DNA from: an uncultured Flavobacteriales bacterium
GTDB lineage: Bacteria > Bacteroidota > Bacteroidia > Flavobacteriales > Weeksellaceae
NCBI GenBank assembly: GCA_937876095.1
Contig: CALFIE010000069.1
Span: 1-36,381 of the forward strand
DNA length: 36,381 nt
Direction of reading: 5' to 3'
Each line of letters starts with the position of its first letter. The first letter of the stretch is position 1. Positions 14,558-21,759 of this stretch are shown here, in pieces. The notes below the pieces were generated by a model that saw nothing but the letters and a program-made list of their open reading frames with translations, did not search any database and was not told the origin of the DNA. The position numbers and the translations under genes were made by a program.

Positions 14558-16246
14558 TTATCCCAACAACAAAATCAGTAAACTCGCTACAAAAATCCTG
14601 AAAATCGTAACCAAAGGATATACTTGTGCATAACTTTGGATTGGGATATCGCTATCCAAATAATTGGTACTGAACGACAAAGCAGCAGGATCGGTGTAAC
14701 TGCCGCTCATAATTCCTGCCAATTGCAGGTAATTTATTTTCATAAAATAAGAGCCCACAAAAACCATCACAATAAGTGGAATAAAGGTAATTGCAGAACC
14801 ATACAAAATCCACAACCAACCATTGTATTGCACAAAATTATCGTAAAATCCTGCTCCAGCGTGAATTCCGACTGCTGCAAAAAACAAGCAAATTCCCAAA
14901 TCTTTCATAAAATAAATTGCACCATTGTTGATGTAAGAATGTATAAAAGAAATTCCGCCATATCTGGAAATTAGTAGTGCTACAATCAGTGGTCCTGCTG
15001 CAAAACCCAATTTCAACGGAATCGGCAATCCAGGAATTACCAGTGGAATAGAACCTACAATAATTCCCAAAAGCAAACCTCCGAAAAGCGACAAAAAATC
15101 TGGTTCCATCAGTTTTTTCTCTTGATTTCCTATAATTTTTTCGGCTTCTTGTATGCCTTCTTCAGAACCAATTACACGCAAAATGTCACCATAGAATAGT
15201 TCCAGAGATGGTCTTGCTAACATTTCTTTTCCTGCTCTGAAAACTCGGGTAACTTTCAAATCATAAGTGTTGTACAAGTCTAATTCTGATAATTTTTTGT
15301 GAACAGCAGAAGATTTGGTTACAAAAATATTTTTCTTGCGAATATCAGAATCTGATTCTATGAACAAATCAGTAGAAGGTCGCCCAATTTTTGAAATAAA
15401 ATCATCCAAATCCTTTTCTATACCAACAAGCATCAGTACGTCCCGATCTTGTAGTGTGGTATTGAGAGTTGGCGAAGCTACTGCTTCTTCACCACTGTGT
15501 TTCAGTCTGGAAATTAAGATTTCGTGTCCAGATTCTTTGATTACTTGGTGCAGTGTTTTCCCAAAAAAGTGTGGATTGGTAACACGCATTTTTTTATGAA
15601 CCAATGGCAATTCGCGGTTGATTTTCATCAATCTAAATTTGCGCATTTCTTTTTCAGCATCTATTTTTAATACAATTTTTGAAAAAATTATGGTACCAAT
15701 AATCCCAAAAACTCCTAAAGGATAAGTGATGGCATAACCAATGGTTGGATCAGCAAAATTTTTCTCGGGGAATTGCGCTTTCAGTTCAGAAATCGTATTT
15801 TTTGCGGCTCCCAAACCAGGAGTATTGGTAACTGCGCCACTCATAATTCCGACTAGATTTTCAATTTTCAGACCAGTAAATTTAAATAAAATCCAAGTGA
15901 TAATACCGCCAAAAAGTACCGTAGAAACTGCTAAAATATTGAATTTGAGTCCATCATTTTTAAAAGAAGAAAAAAACGATGGTCCAACTTGTAAACCAAT
16001 TCCGTAAACGAACAAAATCAACCCAAAATCTCTTATAAAATCAAAAATTTCATCTTGAATTCGGTATCCGAAATGTCCCAGAAGCAAACCTGTAAACATT
16101 ACTGCAGAAACTCCGAAAGATATTTTTCCTAATTTCAGTCGTCCCAAAAAAATTCCGGTTCCTATTGCCAACATAATCGTTACTAAAGATTGCGTAATAT
16201 TGGGGTTTTCTGTTGGTAACAAAAGAGTTTTCAGCCAATCTAACAT
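14558..16246 (-). CDS. AspT/YidE-type transporter with two TrkA-C domains
   Basis: 562 residues. Two homologous membrane halves of about five helices each (about 10-190 and 385-562), each starting with an AspT/YidE/YbjL repeat, for example LILFVYGIGLQVGPSFFSSF in the first and LGICLFFAAVGIHAGAGFYDNF in the second. The repeated SGAVTNTPGLGAA and SGSYTDPAALSF segments probably line the path. Between the halves lie two cytoplasmic TrkA-C-like domains (about 215-365; DRDVLMLVGIEKDLDDF and YGDILRVIGSEEGIQEAEKI). Characterised relatives exchange aspartate for alanine; the substrate here is unknown. Single gene, convergent with yajC. Confidence 0.85.
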   Translation of the reverse strand: MLDWLKTLLLPTENPNITQSLVTIMLAIGTGIFLGRLKLGKISFGVSAVMFTGLLLGHFGYRIQDEIFDFIRDFGLILFVYGIGLQVGPSFFSSFKNDGLKFNILAVSTVLFGGIITWILFKFTGLKIENLVGIMSGAVTNTPGLGAAKNTISELKAQFPEKNFADPTIGYAITYPLGVFGIIGTIIFSKIVLKIDAEKEMRKFRLMKINRELPLVHKKMRVTNPHFFGKTLHQVIKESGHEILISRLKHSGEEAVASPTLNTTLQDRDVLMLVGIEKDLDDFISKIGRPSTDLFIESDSDIRKKNIFVTKSSAVHKKLSELDLYNTYDLKVTRVFRAGKEMLARPSLELFYGDILRVIGSEEGIQEAEKIIGNQEKKLMEPDFLSLFGGLLLGIIVGSIPLVIPGLPIPLKLGFAAGPLIVALLISRYGGISFIHSYINNGAIYFMKDLGICLFFAAVGIHAGAGFYDNFVQYNGWLWILYGSAITFIPLIVMVFVGSYFMKINYLQLAGIMSGSYTDPAALSFSTNYLDSDIPIQSYAQVYPLVTIFRIFVASLLILLLG

Positions 16247-16335
16247 AATTTGGAATGTTTATTTTGATGGTGTAAAATTACGCTATTCTGAACCTTAGAG
16301 AAACGATCTACAAATGAAATATGTCAGAAAATGAG

Positions 16336-17271
16336 TTATAAACTCTTGAGTTTTCCTCTGAAATCATCGATTTTTTGGTAGCCTTTTTTAGTCATAATTT
16401 CCTGCAATTCCGAAAGAATTTTTTCAAAAATTTGAGGAGAATTTTTTGCTAAATGAGAGCCAATTTGTACCATACTTGCACCACAAAGTAGATGCTCAAA
16501 AACATCGCTTCCAGATTCTACACCACCGCAACCAATTACCGAAATTTCTGGGTTCAATCTGGTGTAAAATGCTCTCACATTGGCAAGTGCAGTTGGTTTT
16601 ACATAAGCACCGCCAATTCCGCCAAAACCATCTTTTGGTTTGATTACCACACTTTCTTCATCTACATTTATGTACAATCCATTCCCGATAGAATTGATGC
16701 AATTCACGTACTGAAGCGGAAATTTGTTCAAAATTTTCGCCATTTCATCAAAATGAATCAAATCAAAATAGGGTGGTAACTTCACACCGATTGGTTTTAG
16801 AAAAAACTCAAAAGTTTTGGTCAAAATTCGTTCGGTTGCTTCGAAATCGTAGCCAATTTGTGGTTTCCCAGGAACATTGGGACAAGACAAATTCAACTCG
16901 GTGATTCCTTTGAAATCAGAATCGTTGATTTTTTGCAACATTGTCAGATTTTCATCCATCGTCATACCTGCAATCGAAAGAAAATTGATTTTTCCATGAT
17001 TTTCTTTTTGATAATTAATGGAATAATCCAAGTAAAAATCGAATCCCAAATTAGGCAATCCCATAGAATTGATGGTTCCCAAAGGAACTTCTACATATCT
17101 TGGTGATGGATTTCCTTCTCTGAAATTGGGAGTTGCACTTTTGGTCACAAAACTTCCTGCTGCAGAAGTTGCCATTTCATTGAGTTTTATGGTGTCATCA
17201 CACCAAACTCCAGAAGCGTTCATTAGTGGATTTTCAAATTCAAATTGGGCAATGTGAGAAGTGAGATTCAT
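16336..17271 (-). CDS. pyrD: Dihydroorotate dehydrogenase, class 1A (fumarate-type)
   Basis: 311 residues from the ATG at 17271; the open frame continues upstream but that part is unlike the family. Cytosolic FMN enzyme that oxidises dihydroorotate to orotate in pyrimidine synthesis. The sequence follows the lactococcal class 1A enzyme closely: NPLMNASGVWC at the start, ELNLSCPNVPGKPQIGYDFE with the class 1 catalytic Cys at position 130, FLKPIGVKLPPYFD, NSIGNGL, VVIKPKDGFGGIGGAYVKPT (substrate/FMN loop) and the end GYQKIDDFRGKLKSL. It lacks the N-terminal membrane helix of quinone-linked class 2 enzymes, and no pyrK partner (class 1B) is next to it. Fumarate is therefore the expected electron acceptor. 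Confidence 0.93.
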   Translation of the reverse strand: MNLTSHIAQFEFENPLMNASGVWCDDTIKLNEMATSAAGSFVTKSATPNFREGNPSPRYVEVPLGTINSMGLPNLGFDFYLDYSINYQKENHGKINFLSIAGMTMDENLTMLQKINDSDFKGITELNLSCPNVPGKPQIGYDFEATERILTKTFEFFLKPIGVKLPPYFDLIHFDEMAKILNKFPLQYVNCINSIGNGLYINVDEESVVIKPKDGFGGIGGAYVKPTALANVRAFYTRLNPEISVIGCGGVESGSDVFEHLLCGASMVQIGSHLAKNSPQIFEKILSELQEIMTKKGYQKIDDFRGKLKSL

Positions 17272-17291
17272 TTTTTGTAGATTTATTGTTG

Positions 17292-17299
17292 CAAATTTA
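17292..17299 (-). promoter_or_regulatory. -7 box TAAATTTG for pyrD
   Basis: Minus-strand TAAATTTG matches TAnnTTTG and lies 20 bases before the pyrD ATG. No -33 TTTG is seen at 17-21 bases. Confidence 0.35.
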
Positions 17300-17360
17300 A
17301 GACTATTTTCTAGGATTTTTAGATTTTGAAATTTTTCTCTTCGAAAATTAATTTGCTCAT

Positions 17361-17391
17361 TTTCTTTATAAAAAATAATCAAATACCTTTG
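17361..17391 (+). promoter_or_regulatory. Promoter of the SDR gene, abutting its ATG
   Basis: TTTC at 17361-17364 (three of four bases of TTTG), exactly 19 bases, then TACCTTTG at 17384-17391. The ATG follows only four bases later at 17396, so the message would start at about the start codon. Confidence 0.55.
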
Positions 17392-17395
17392 CAAG

Positions 17396-18127
17396 ATGAG
17401 CAATAAGACAAAAAGCGTTTTGATTTTGGGAGCCAATTCTGATGTTGCAAAAGAATGTCTGAAATTATACCTAAAAAAAGGATACATTGTAATGATGGCT
17501 TCAAGAAATTTGGAAAGTATGAAACAATTTGTAAAGGAAAATTCGTTGGATTCAACCAAAATAATAACACTTTATTTTGATGCCACCGATTTTTCTTCTC
17601 ATCAAAATTTTTATCAAAATTTACCTTCAAAACCCAATATTGTAGTTTACGCAGCAGGTTTTTTAGTTTCAAACGAAAAAGCTTTTTTGGATTTCACTTC
17701 CGCTTTTGAAATGATGAAAACTAATTATGCAGGAGCAGTTTCTATATTAAATATCATTGCAATGGATAAAACTAATGAAAATTTAGAGAGAATTGTTGGT
17801 TTATCCTCACTTTCGGGAATTCGTGGCAGGAAAAGTAATTTTATTTACGGAAGTACGAAATCGGCGTTCACACAATATTTAGCAGGACTTCGGCAAGAAC
17901 TTTTTTCAAGAAATATTACAGTTAATGTTTTGATAATTGGCTACATCAATACCAAAATAAATGAAGGTTTAGATCTGAATAAAAACCTCAAAATGCAACC
18001 AGATTATGTTGCAAAATTTATTGTAAATGCAGGGAATTCTTTCACCATTGTTCCCAATTTTAAATGGAAAATCATTTATATTATTTTGAAATTTTTACCT
18101 GAAAAATGGGTTGCGAAATTGCCGTAA
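17396..18127 (+). CDS. Short-chain dehydrogenase/reductase (SDR)
   Basis: 243 residues, classical SDR fold. The nucleotide-binding motif at the start is VLILGANSDVAKE, a variant of TGxxxGIG. N110 (KTNYAG), the Ser near 138-140 (GLSSLSG) and Y151-x3-K155 (YGSTK) form the catalytic set. The GANSDVAK motif and the length recall DprE2-like 2-keto sugar reductases, but that subgroup assignment is weak. No membrane segment except a hydrophobic C-terminal helix (KWKIIYIILKFLPEKWVAKL) that may attach it to the inner membrane. Stand-alone gene, divergent from pyrD and convergent with aspS. Confidence 0.85.
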   Translation: MSNKTKSVLILGANSDVAKECLKLYLKKGYIVMMASRNLESMKQFVKENSLDSTKIITLYFDATDFSSHQNFYQNLPSKPNIVVYAAGFLVSNEKAFLDFTSAFEMMKTNYAGAVSILNIIAMDKTNENLERIVGLSSLSGIRGRKSNFIYGSTKSAFTQYLAGLRQELFSRNITVNVLIIGYINTKINEGLDLNKNLKMQPDYVAKFIVNAGNSFTIVPNFKWKIIYIILKFLPEKWVAKLP

Positions 18128-18137
18128 GATTTTTTTA

Positions 18138-18165
18138 CAAAAAAAGCGAAGAAAAAATCTTCGCT
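18138..18165 (-). terminator. Terminator of aspS
   Basis: Perfect 8-bp stem AGCGAAGA / TCTTCGCT (18145-18152 and 18158-18165). On the minus strand it is followed by a run of seven T, five bases after the aspS stop. Confidence 0.8.
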
Positions 18166-18169
18166 CTAT

Positions 18170-19918
18170 TTACAAATTTATTTTCAATGCCAATTCATCT
18201 AATTGTTCATTAGCAATTGGACTTGGCGCATCTATCATCACATCCCGCCCTGAATTATTTTTTGGGAAAGCAATATAATCTCTAATTACTTCGTTTCCAT
18301 CGAGAATGGCAACCAAACGGTCAAAACCAAAAGCCAAACCAGCGTGAGGTGGCGCTCCGAATTTGAAGGCGTTCATCAAAAATCCGAATTGCGCTTCTGC
18401 TTCTTCGCGTGTAAAGCCCAATAAATCAAACATTTTAGACTGCAATTCTTTGTTGAAAATTCGAACAGAACCACCGCCAATTTCGTTGCCATTCAATACC
18501 AAATCATAGGCATTTGCACGTGCTTTTCCGGGATCGGTTTCTAAAAAATGTACATCTTCGGGTTTTGGCGAAGTGAAAGGATGGTGCATTGCGTGATATC
18601 TTCCCGTTTCTTCGTCCCATTCCAAAAGTGGGAAATCTACCACCCAAAGTGGAGCAAATTCCGCAGGATTTCTCAGTCCAAGTCGATTGCCAAGTTCCAT
18701 ACGTAAGGCAGAAAGTTGGGTTCTTACTTTGTTTTCGTTTCCAGACATCAGGAAAATTAAATCGCCCGGTTTTGCACCAAATTTTTCTACAATTTTCTTC
18801 AAATCTTCCTCATTGTAGAATTTATTGACAGATGAAGTAATTACTCCATCATTTTGGAATTTAATCCAAACCATTCCAGAAGCACCAATTTGTGGGCGTT
18901 TTACCCAATCTATGAGTTCATCTATTTGCTTTCTTGTATATTCTGCGCAACCTTCTGCATTGATTCCGACTACCAATTCTGCATCGTCAAAAATTTTGAA
19001 ATCTTTTCCTTTTACCAAATCATTTACTTCTACGAATTTCATCCCAAACCTAATGTCTGGTTTGTCGTTTCCGTAGGTTTTCATGGCTTCAGCAAAAGTC
19101 ATTCTTGGGAATTTTCCGAAATCTTTTCCGGTAATATTTTTGAGCAAATTTGCAGTCATTCCTTCAAAAATTTCGAGAACATCTTCTTGCTCTACAAAAG
19201 CCATTTCGCAATCGATTTGCGTAAATTCTGGTTGTCTGTCTGCACGCAGATCTTCATCTCGGAAACATTTCACAATTTGGAAATATCTATCCATACCTGC
19301 AACCATTAATAATTGTTTGAAAGTTTGTGGCGATTGCGGAAGTGCATAAAATTGCCCCGGATTCATCCTGCTCGGAACCACAAAATCTCTTGCACCTTCT
19401 GGCGTAGATTTGATGAGAACGGGAGTTTCAACTTCAATAAAACCTTTATCTGAAAGATAATTTCGTACTTTTTGCGCCATTTGATGACGGAAAATAAGTT
19501 TGTCTTTTACTGGATTTCTGCGGATGTCGAGATATCGGTATTTCATACGGAGTTCTTCACCGCCGTCTGTTTCGTCTTCTATGGTAAAAGGTGGAAGTTG
19601 AGATTCATTGAGAATCGTCAATTTCTCAACCAAAATTTCAATTTCACCAGTTGAGATTTTCGGATTTTTAGAACTTCTTTCAATCACGGTTCCTTCTGCT
19701 TGAATTACAAATTCGCGTCCTAATTTTTTGGCTTGCTCCAACATTTCAGCCGAAGTTCTATCGGCATCGAAAACCAATTGCGTAATTCCGTAACGGTCTC
19801 GCAAATCAATCCAAATCATAAAACCTTTGTCGCGAATGGTTTGTACCCAACCCGAAAGTGTTACTTTTTCATTCAAATTTTTGAGAGAGAGTTCTCCATT
19901 GGTGTGCGTTCTGAACAT
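18170..19918 (-). CDS. aspS: Aspartyl-tRNA synthetase
   Basis: 582 residues, class II synthetase of the bacterial type. It has an N-terminal OB-fold anticodon domain (SGWVQTIRDKGFMIWIDLRD), then class II motif 1/2 with FRDEDLRADRQPEFTQID preceded by PQSPQTFKQLLMVAGMDRYF, the bacterial GAD insertion (about 290-420), and motif 3 (GLAFGFDRLVAILDG). It charges tRNA-Asp in the cytoplasm. Length and motifs are complete. Upstream is a plausible promoter at 19968-19997 and downstream a clear terminator, so it is probably a single-gene transcript. Confidence 0.95.
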   Translation of the reverse strand: MFRTHTNGELSLKNLNEKVTLSGWVQTIRDKGFMIWIDLRDRYGITQLVFDADRTSAEMLEQAKKLGREFVIQAEGTVIERSSKNPKISTGEIEILVEKLTILNESQLPPFTIEDETDGGEELRMKYRYLDIRRNPVKDKLIFRHQMAQKVRNYLSDKGFIEVETPVLIKSTPEGARDFVVPSRMNPGQFYALPQSPQTFKQLLMVAGMDRYFQIVKCFRDEDLRADRQPEFTQIDCEMAFVEQEDVLEIFEGMTANLLKNITGKDFGKFPRMTFAEAMKTYGNDKPDIRFGMKFVEVNDLVKGKDFKIFDDAELVVGINAEGCAEYTRKQIDELIDWVKRPQIGASGMVWIKFQNDGVITSSVNKFYNEEDLKKIVEKFGAKPGDLIFLMSGNENKVRTQLSALRMELGNRLGLRNPAEFAPLWVVDFPLLEWDEETGRYHAMHHPFTSPKPEDVHFLETDPGKARANAYDLVLNGNEIGGGSVRIFNKELQSKMFDLLGFTREEAEAQFGFLMNAFKFGAPPHAGLAFGFDRLVAILDGNEVIRDYIAFPKNNSGRDVMIDAPSPIANEQLDELALKINL

Positions 19919-19967
19919 AATTCGATAGTTTGAAATTGGAAGTTCGATATTTGAAATTTTATGTTTG

Positions 19968-19997
19968 CAAAGATAAGATTTTTGTGGTTAATTGAAA
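19968..19997 (-). promoter_or_regulatory. Candidate promoter of aspS
   Basis: Minus strand: TTTC at 19994-19997, 18 bases, then TATCTTTG at 19968-19975, about 49 bases before the aspS ATG. The -7 box is exact; the -33 box has one mismatch and the spacer is one base short. Confidence 0.5.
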
Positions 19998-20045
19998 GCG
20001 TTGTTAGTGCTCGAAGCGTTAACATCGCTCAAGTAATAAACTTTA

Positions 20046-20063
20046 TTTGGAAACTAGTCCAAA
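20046..20063. repeat. Small palindrome upstream of the bTHX promoter
   Basis: TTTGGA-AACTAG-TCCAAA forms a 6+6 inverted repeat, 30 bases before the -33 box of the bTHX promoter. It could be a regulator site or chance; nothing else in this AT-rich gap supports either. Confidence 0.3.
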
Positions 20064-20092
20064 TTTTTGAAAATGAAAGCACATAAAATACA

Positions 20093-20123
20093 TTTGTGAG
20101 TATGCGATTATTTGTTAACTTTG
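20093..20123 (+). promoter_or_regulatory. Consensus promoter of the bTHX gene
   Basis: TTTG at 20093-20096, exactly 19 bases, TAACTTTG at 20116-20123: a full match to TTTG-N19-TAnnTTTG. Start of transcription near 20129, leaving a leader of about 26 bases. Confidence 0.8.
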
Positions 20124-20154
20124 TTGTAATCAATTCGATAAAATACTAAGTATT

Positions 20155-20382
20155 ATGGGAAAAGGAGATCAAAAAACAAGACGAGGAAAAATTACTGCCG
20201 GAAGTTATGGTAAATCCAGACCTAAAAAATCCAGTTCTAAGATGGTAGTTGCAGTAGCAAAACCAGCAAAGGAAAAATTAGCAGAGCCAAAAGCTGAAAA
20301 GCCCAAAAAAGTGGCAAAGCCAAAAAATGAAACTGCGGATGAAACACCCAAAATTGTAAAAAAGAAAAAAACCGAAGAATAA
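20155..20382 (+). CDS. Small ribosomal subunit protein bTHX with a basic tail
   Basis: 75 residues. The N-terminus MGKGDQKTRRGKITAGSYG followed by KSRP is the bTHX (Thx) signature; the protein sits in the 30S head in organisms that have it. The core is about 25-30 residues. The remaining 45 form a low-complexity tail of Lys, Ala, Pro and Glu (KPAKEKLAEPKAEKPKKVAK, ending KKKKTEE). Short Bacteroidota tails are known to me, but this one is longer than the core. It has a full consensus promoter and its terminator overlaps the last codons. Cytoplasmic. Confidence 0.88.
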   Translation: MGKGDQKTRRGKITAGSYGKSRPKKSSSKMVVAVAKPAKEKLAEPKAEKPKKVAKPKNETADETPKIVKKKKTEE

Positions 20383-20397
20383 TCTTCGGTTTTTTTG
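20371..20397 (+). terminator. Terminator overlapping the bTHX stop codon
   Basis: ACCGAAGA / TCTTCGGT stem with ATAA loop and eight T. The left arm is the coding sequence for the last residues and the loop includes the TAA stop (20380-20382). Confidence 0.88.
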
Positions 20398-20438
20398 TAG
20401 GAACACGCAAAAAGGTGTGTTCGAAATATTGTAAGAAA

Positions 20439-21080
20439 TTATTTTCCGCCTAAGATAGAACCCAAAAGTCCACCTAAACCTCCTTGTTGTTGATTTCCAC
20501 CACCAAGAACACTTCCTAAGATATCACCAAGTCCGCCTCCTGAAGATTGTTGTTGGTTTCCACCACCTAGAACACTGCCTAAAATACTAGAAAGGGGATT
20601 GTCAGATTGTTGTGATTGCTGAGAAGCATTTCCTAAAATTCCGCCTAGTAAATCACCAAGTCCACCTCCTGAATTTACGCCAGATTGATTTCTTTGGTTA
20701 CCAAGATATCCCATTACAATTGGAGCAAGCATTGCCAAAATCGGTCCGATTTTCGACATTGAAATTCCGCTTGATTGTGATAATTGGTTTTCTACTTCGG
20801 CTTTTTGTCCGCCAAAAATATGAGATAAGATAGAGTTTCCATCTTCTTCTGATGCTTGTGAAGGATTGTTCAGTACGCTACCATCGTGTTTATTGAGGGC
20901 ATTGTTGATGTTTTCTGCTTCTTGAGGATCTTCTGATTTTTTGCGCAATGCACTTATAATAAGTGGTGCAGCAACTGCAAGAAGTGCAAGAATTTGATTT
21001 TGTGAAATTCCGAAACGGTTTTCTGCTTCTTGAGCAACTTGTGTTCCGGTGTTACCTGTGATTAGGTCGATTAAGCTCAT
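20439..21080 (-). CDS. DUF937 protein with glycine-rich repeat tail
   Basis: 213 residues. The N-terminal two thirds fit DUF937: MSLIDLITGNTGTQVAQEAE, then ISQNQILALLAVAAPLIISA, HDGSVLNNPSQ, HIFGGQKAEVENQLSQ and IGPILAMLAPIVMGYLG. From residue 138 the protein is low-complexity with near-repeats such as LGDILGSVLGGGNQQQ. No signal peptide; hydrophobic helices near 28-45 and 112-127 are part of the domain. Function of DUF937 is unknown. The gene has its own CTTG-N19-TAAATTTG promoter at 21125-21155. Confidence 0.8.
   Translation of the reverse strand: MSLIDLITGNTGTQVAQEAENRFGISQNQILALLAVAAPLIISALRKKSEDPQEAENINNALNKHDGSVLNNPSQASEEDGNSILSHIFGGQKAEVENQLSQSSGISMSKIGPILAMLAPIVMGYLGNQRNQSGVNSGGGLGDLLGGILGNASQQSQQSDNPLSSILGSVLGGGNQQQSSGGGLGDILGSVLGGGNQQQGGLGGLLGSILGGK
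20442..20669 (-). repeat. Degenerate tandem repeats encoding the DUF937 tail
   Basis: Codes for residues 138-213. Four related units: GGGLGDLLGGILG; PLSSILGSVLGGGNQQQ; GGGLGDILGSVLGGGNQQQ; GGLGGLLGSILGGK. The middle two share long stretches of DNA, so copy number could vary between strains. Confidence 0.75.
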
Positions 21081-21124
21081 AGTTTGTTTATTTAGTTGTT
21101 AATAAAATTGTTTTTTTAACATAC

Positions 21125-21155
21125 CAAATTTATCAAAATTTATACCGCTTACAAG
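21125..21155 (-). promoter_or_regulatory. Promoter of the DUF937 gene
   Basis: Minus strand: CTTG at 21152-21155, exactly 19 bases, TAAATTTG at 21125-21132, 44 bases before the ATG. The -33 box differs from TTTG in one base. Confidence 0.6.
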
Positions 21156-21189
21156 AAATATCAAAACTTTAATATAAATTTAAGAGAAA

Positions 21190-21699
21190 TTATTTTTTAA
21201 AAATAGGCACATTACTGCAGGCTTCTCCGAACATTAGTGATTTTACGAGTGGTTTTAGTTGTTGTACAAGTTCTATGTAGGCATTTTCAGGTATATTTTC
21301 ATCGGTGCAACCTTTTACCAAAACTCTCTGATGCATCAAATCGGTGAAATCATAGGTTTGTATCGCGTTGTGCATTAGAAGAACTTCCAAATCTTCACGG
21401 TTTCCGTAAATTATTTTTTTGGCAACTTCGGTGAGTTTTGCAGTCAGTAGAAAATACGCCCAAATCGGAACGATTGCATCTGCAGAATTATAGATGTAGA
21501 CATAGCAATTTCTATATTTTTCATTGTCTAAATTTGAGATTTTTTCTCGGAAATCTTTTTCTTTCAGAATCAATCCTTCAAACAAAAAATCTTTGATGTC
21601 GATCCCAATTCTCGTTCCTTTTGGGACCAAATCAGATAGGTCAAAATTCACCAAACCACTTTCTGCAACTTTGTTTTTTATTTCGAAATCTTCGGACAT
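21190..21699 (-). CDS. DUF2480 family protein
   Basis: 169 residues, soluble, no signal peptide. It matches the Bacteroidota family DUF2480 by its start (KVAESGLVNFDLSDLVPKGT and RIGIDIKDFLFEGLILKEKD), the middle NCYVYIYNSADAIVPIWAYF, and the end RVLVKGCTDENIPENAYIEL. A conserved cysteine pair lies at VKGC and EACSNVP. Biochemical function is unknown. It is a single gene divergent from lpxB, with both -7 boxes in the 60-base gap. Confidence 0.82.
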   Translation of the reverse strand: MSEDFEIKNKVAESGLVNFDLSDLVPKGTRIGIDIKDFLFEGLILKEKDFREKISNLDNEKYRNCYVYIYNSADAIVPIWAYFLLTAKLTEVAKKIIYGNREDLEVLLMHNAIQTYDFTDLMHQRVLVKGCTDENIPENAYIELVQQLKPLVKSLMFGEACSNVPIFKK

Positions 21700-21708
21700 T
21701 TTATTTAT

Positions 21709-21727
21709 TATCTTTGAAACAAATTTA
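21709..21727. promoter_or_regulatory. Divergent -7 boxes between DUF2480 and lpxB
   Basis: Plus strand TATCTTTG at 21709-21716 points to lpxB; minus strand TAAATTTG at 21720-21727 points to the DUF2480 gene. They are three bases apart, so the two polymerase sites would overlap. No clear -33 TTTG at 19 bases on either side. Confidence 0.4.
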
Positions 21728-21759
21728 AGTTAATTTTTTAACTTTTAATTTTCAACTTA

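Noticed and set aside
17272..17559. N-terminal extension of pyrD by 96 codons
   Set aside because: The added residues resemble no PyrD, overlap the divergent SDR gene and its promoter, and the ATG at 17271 gives the normal family start.
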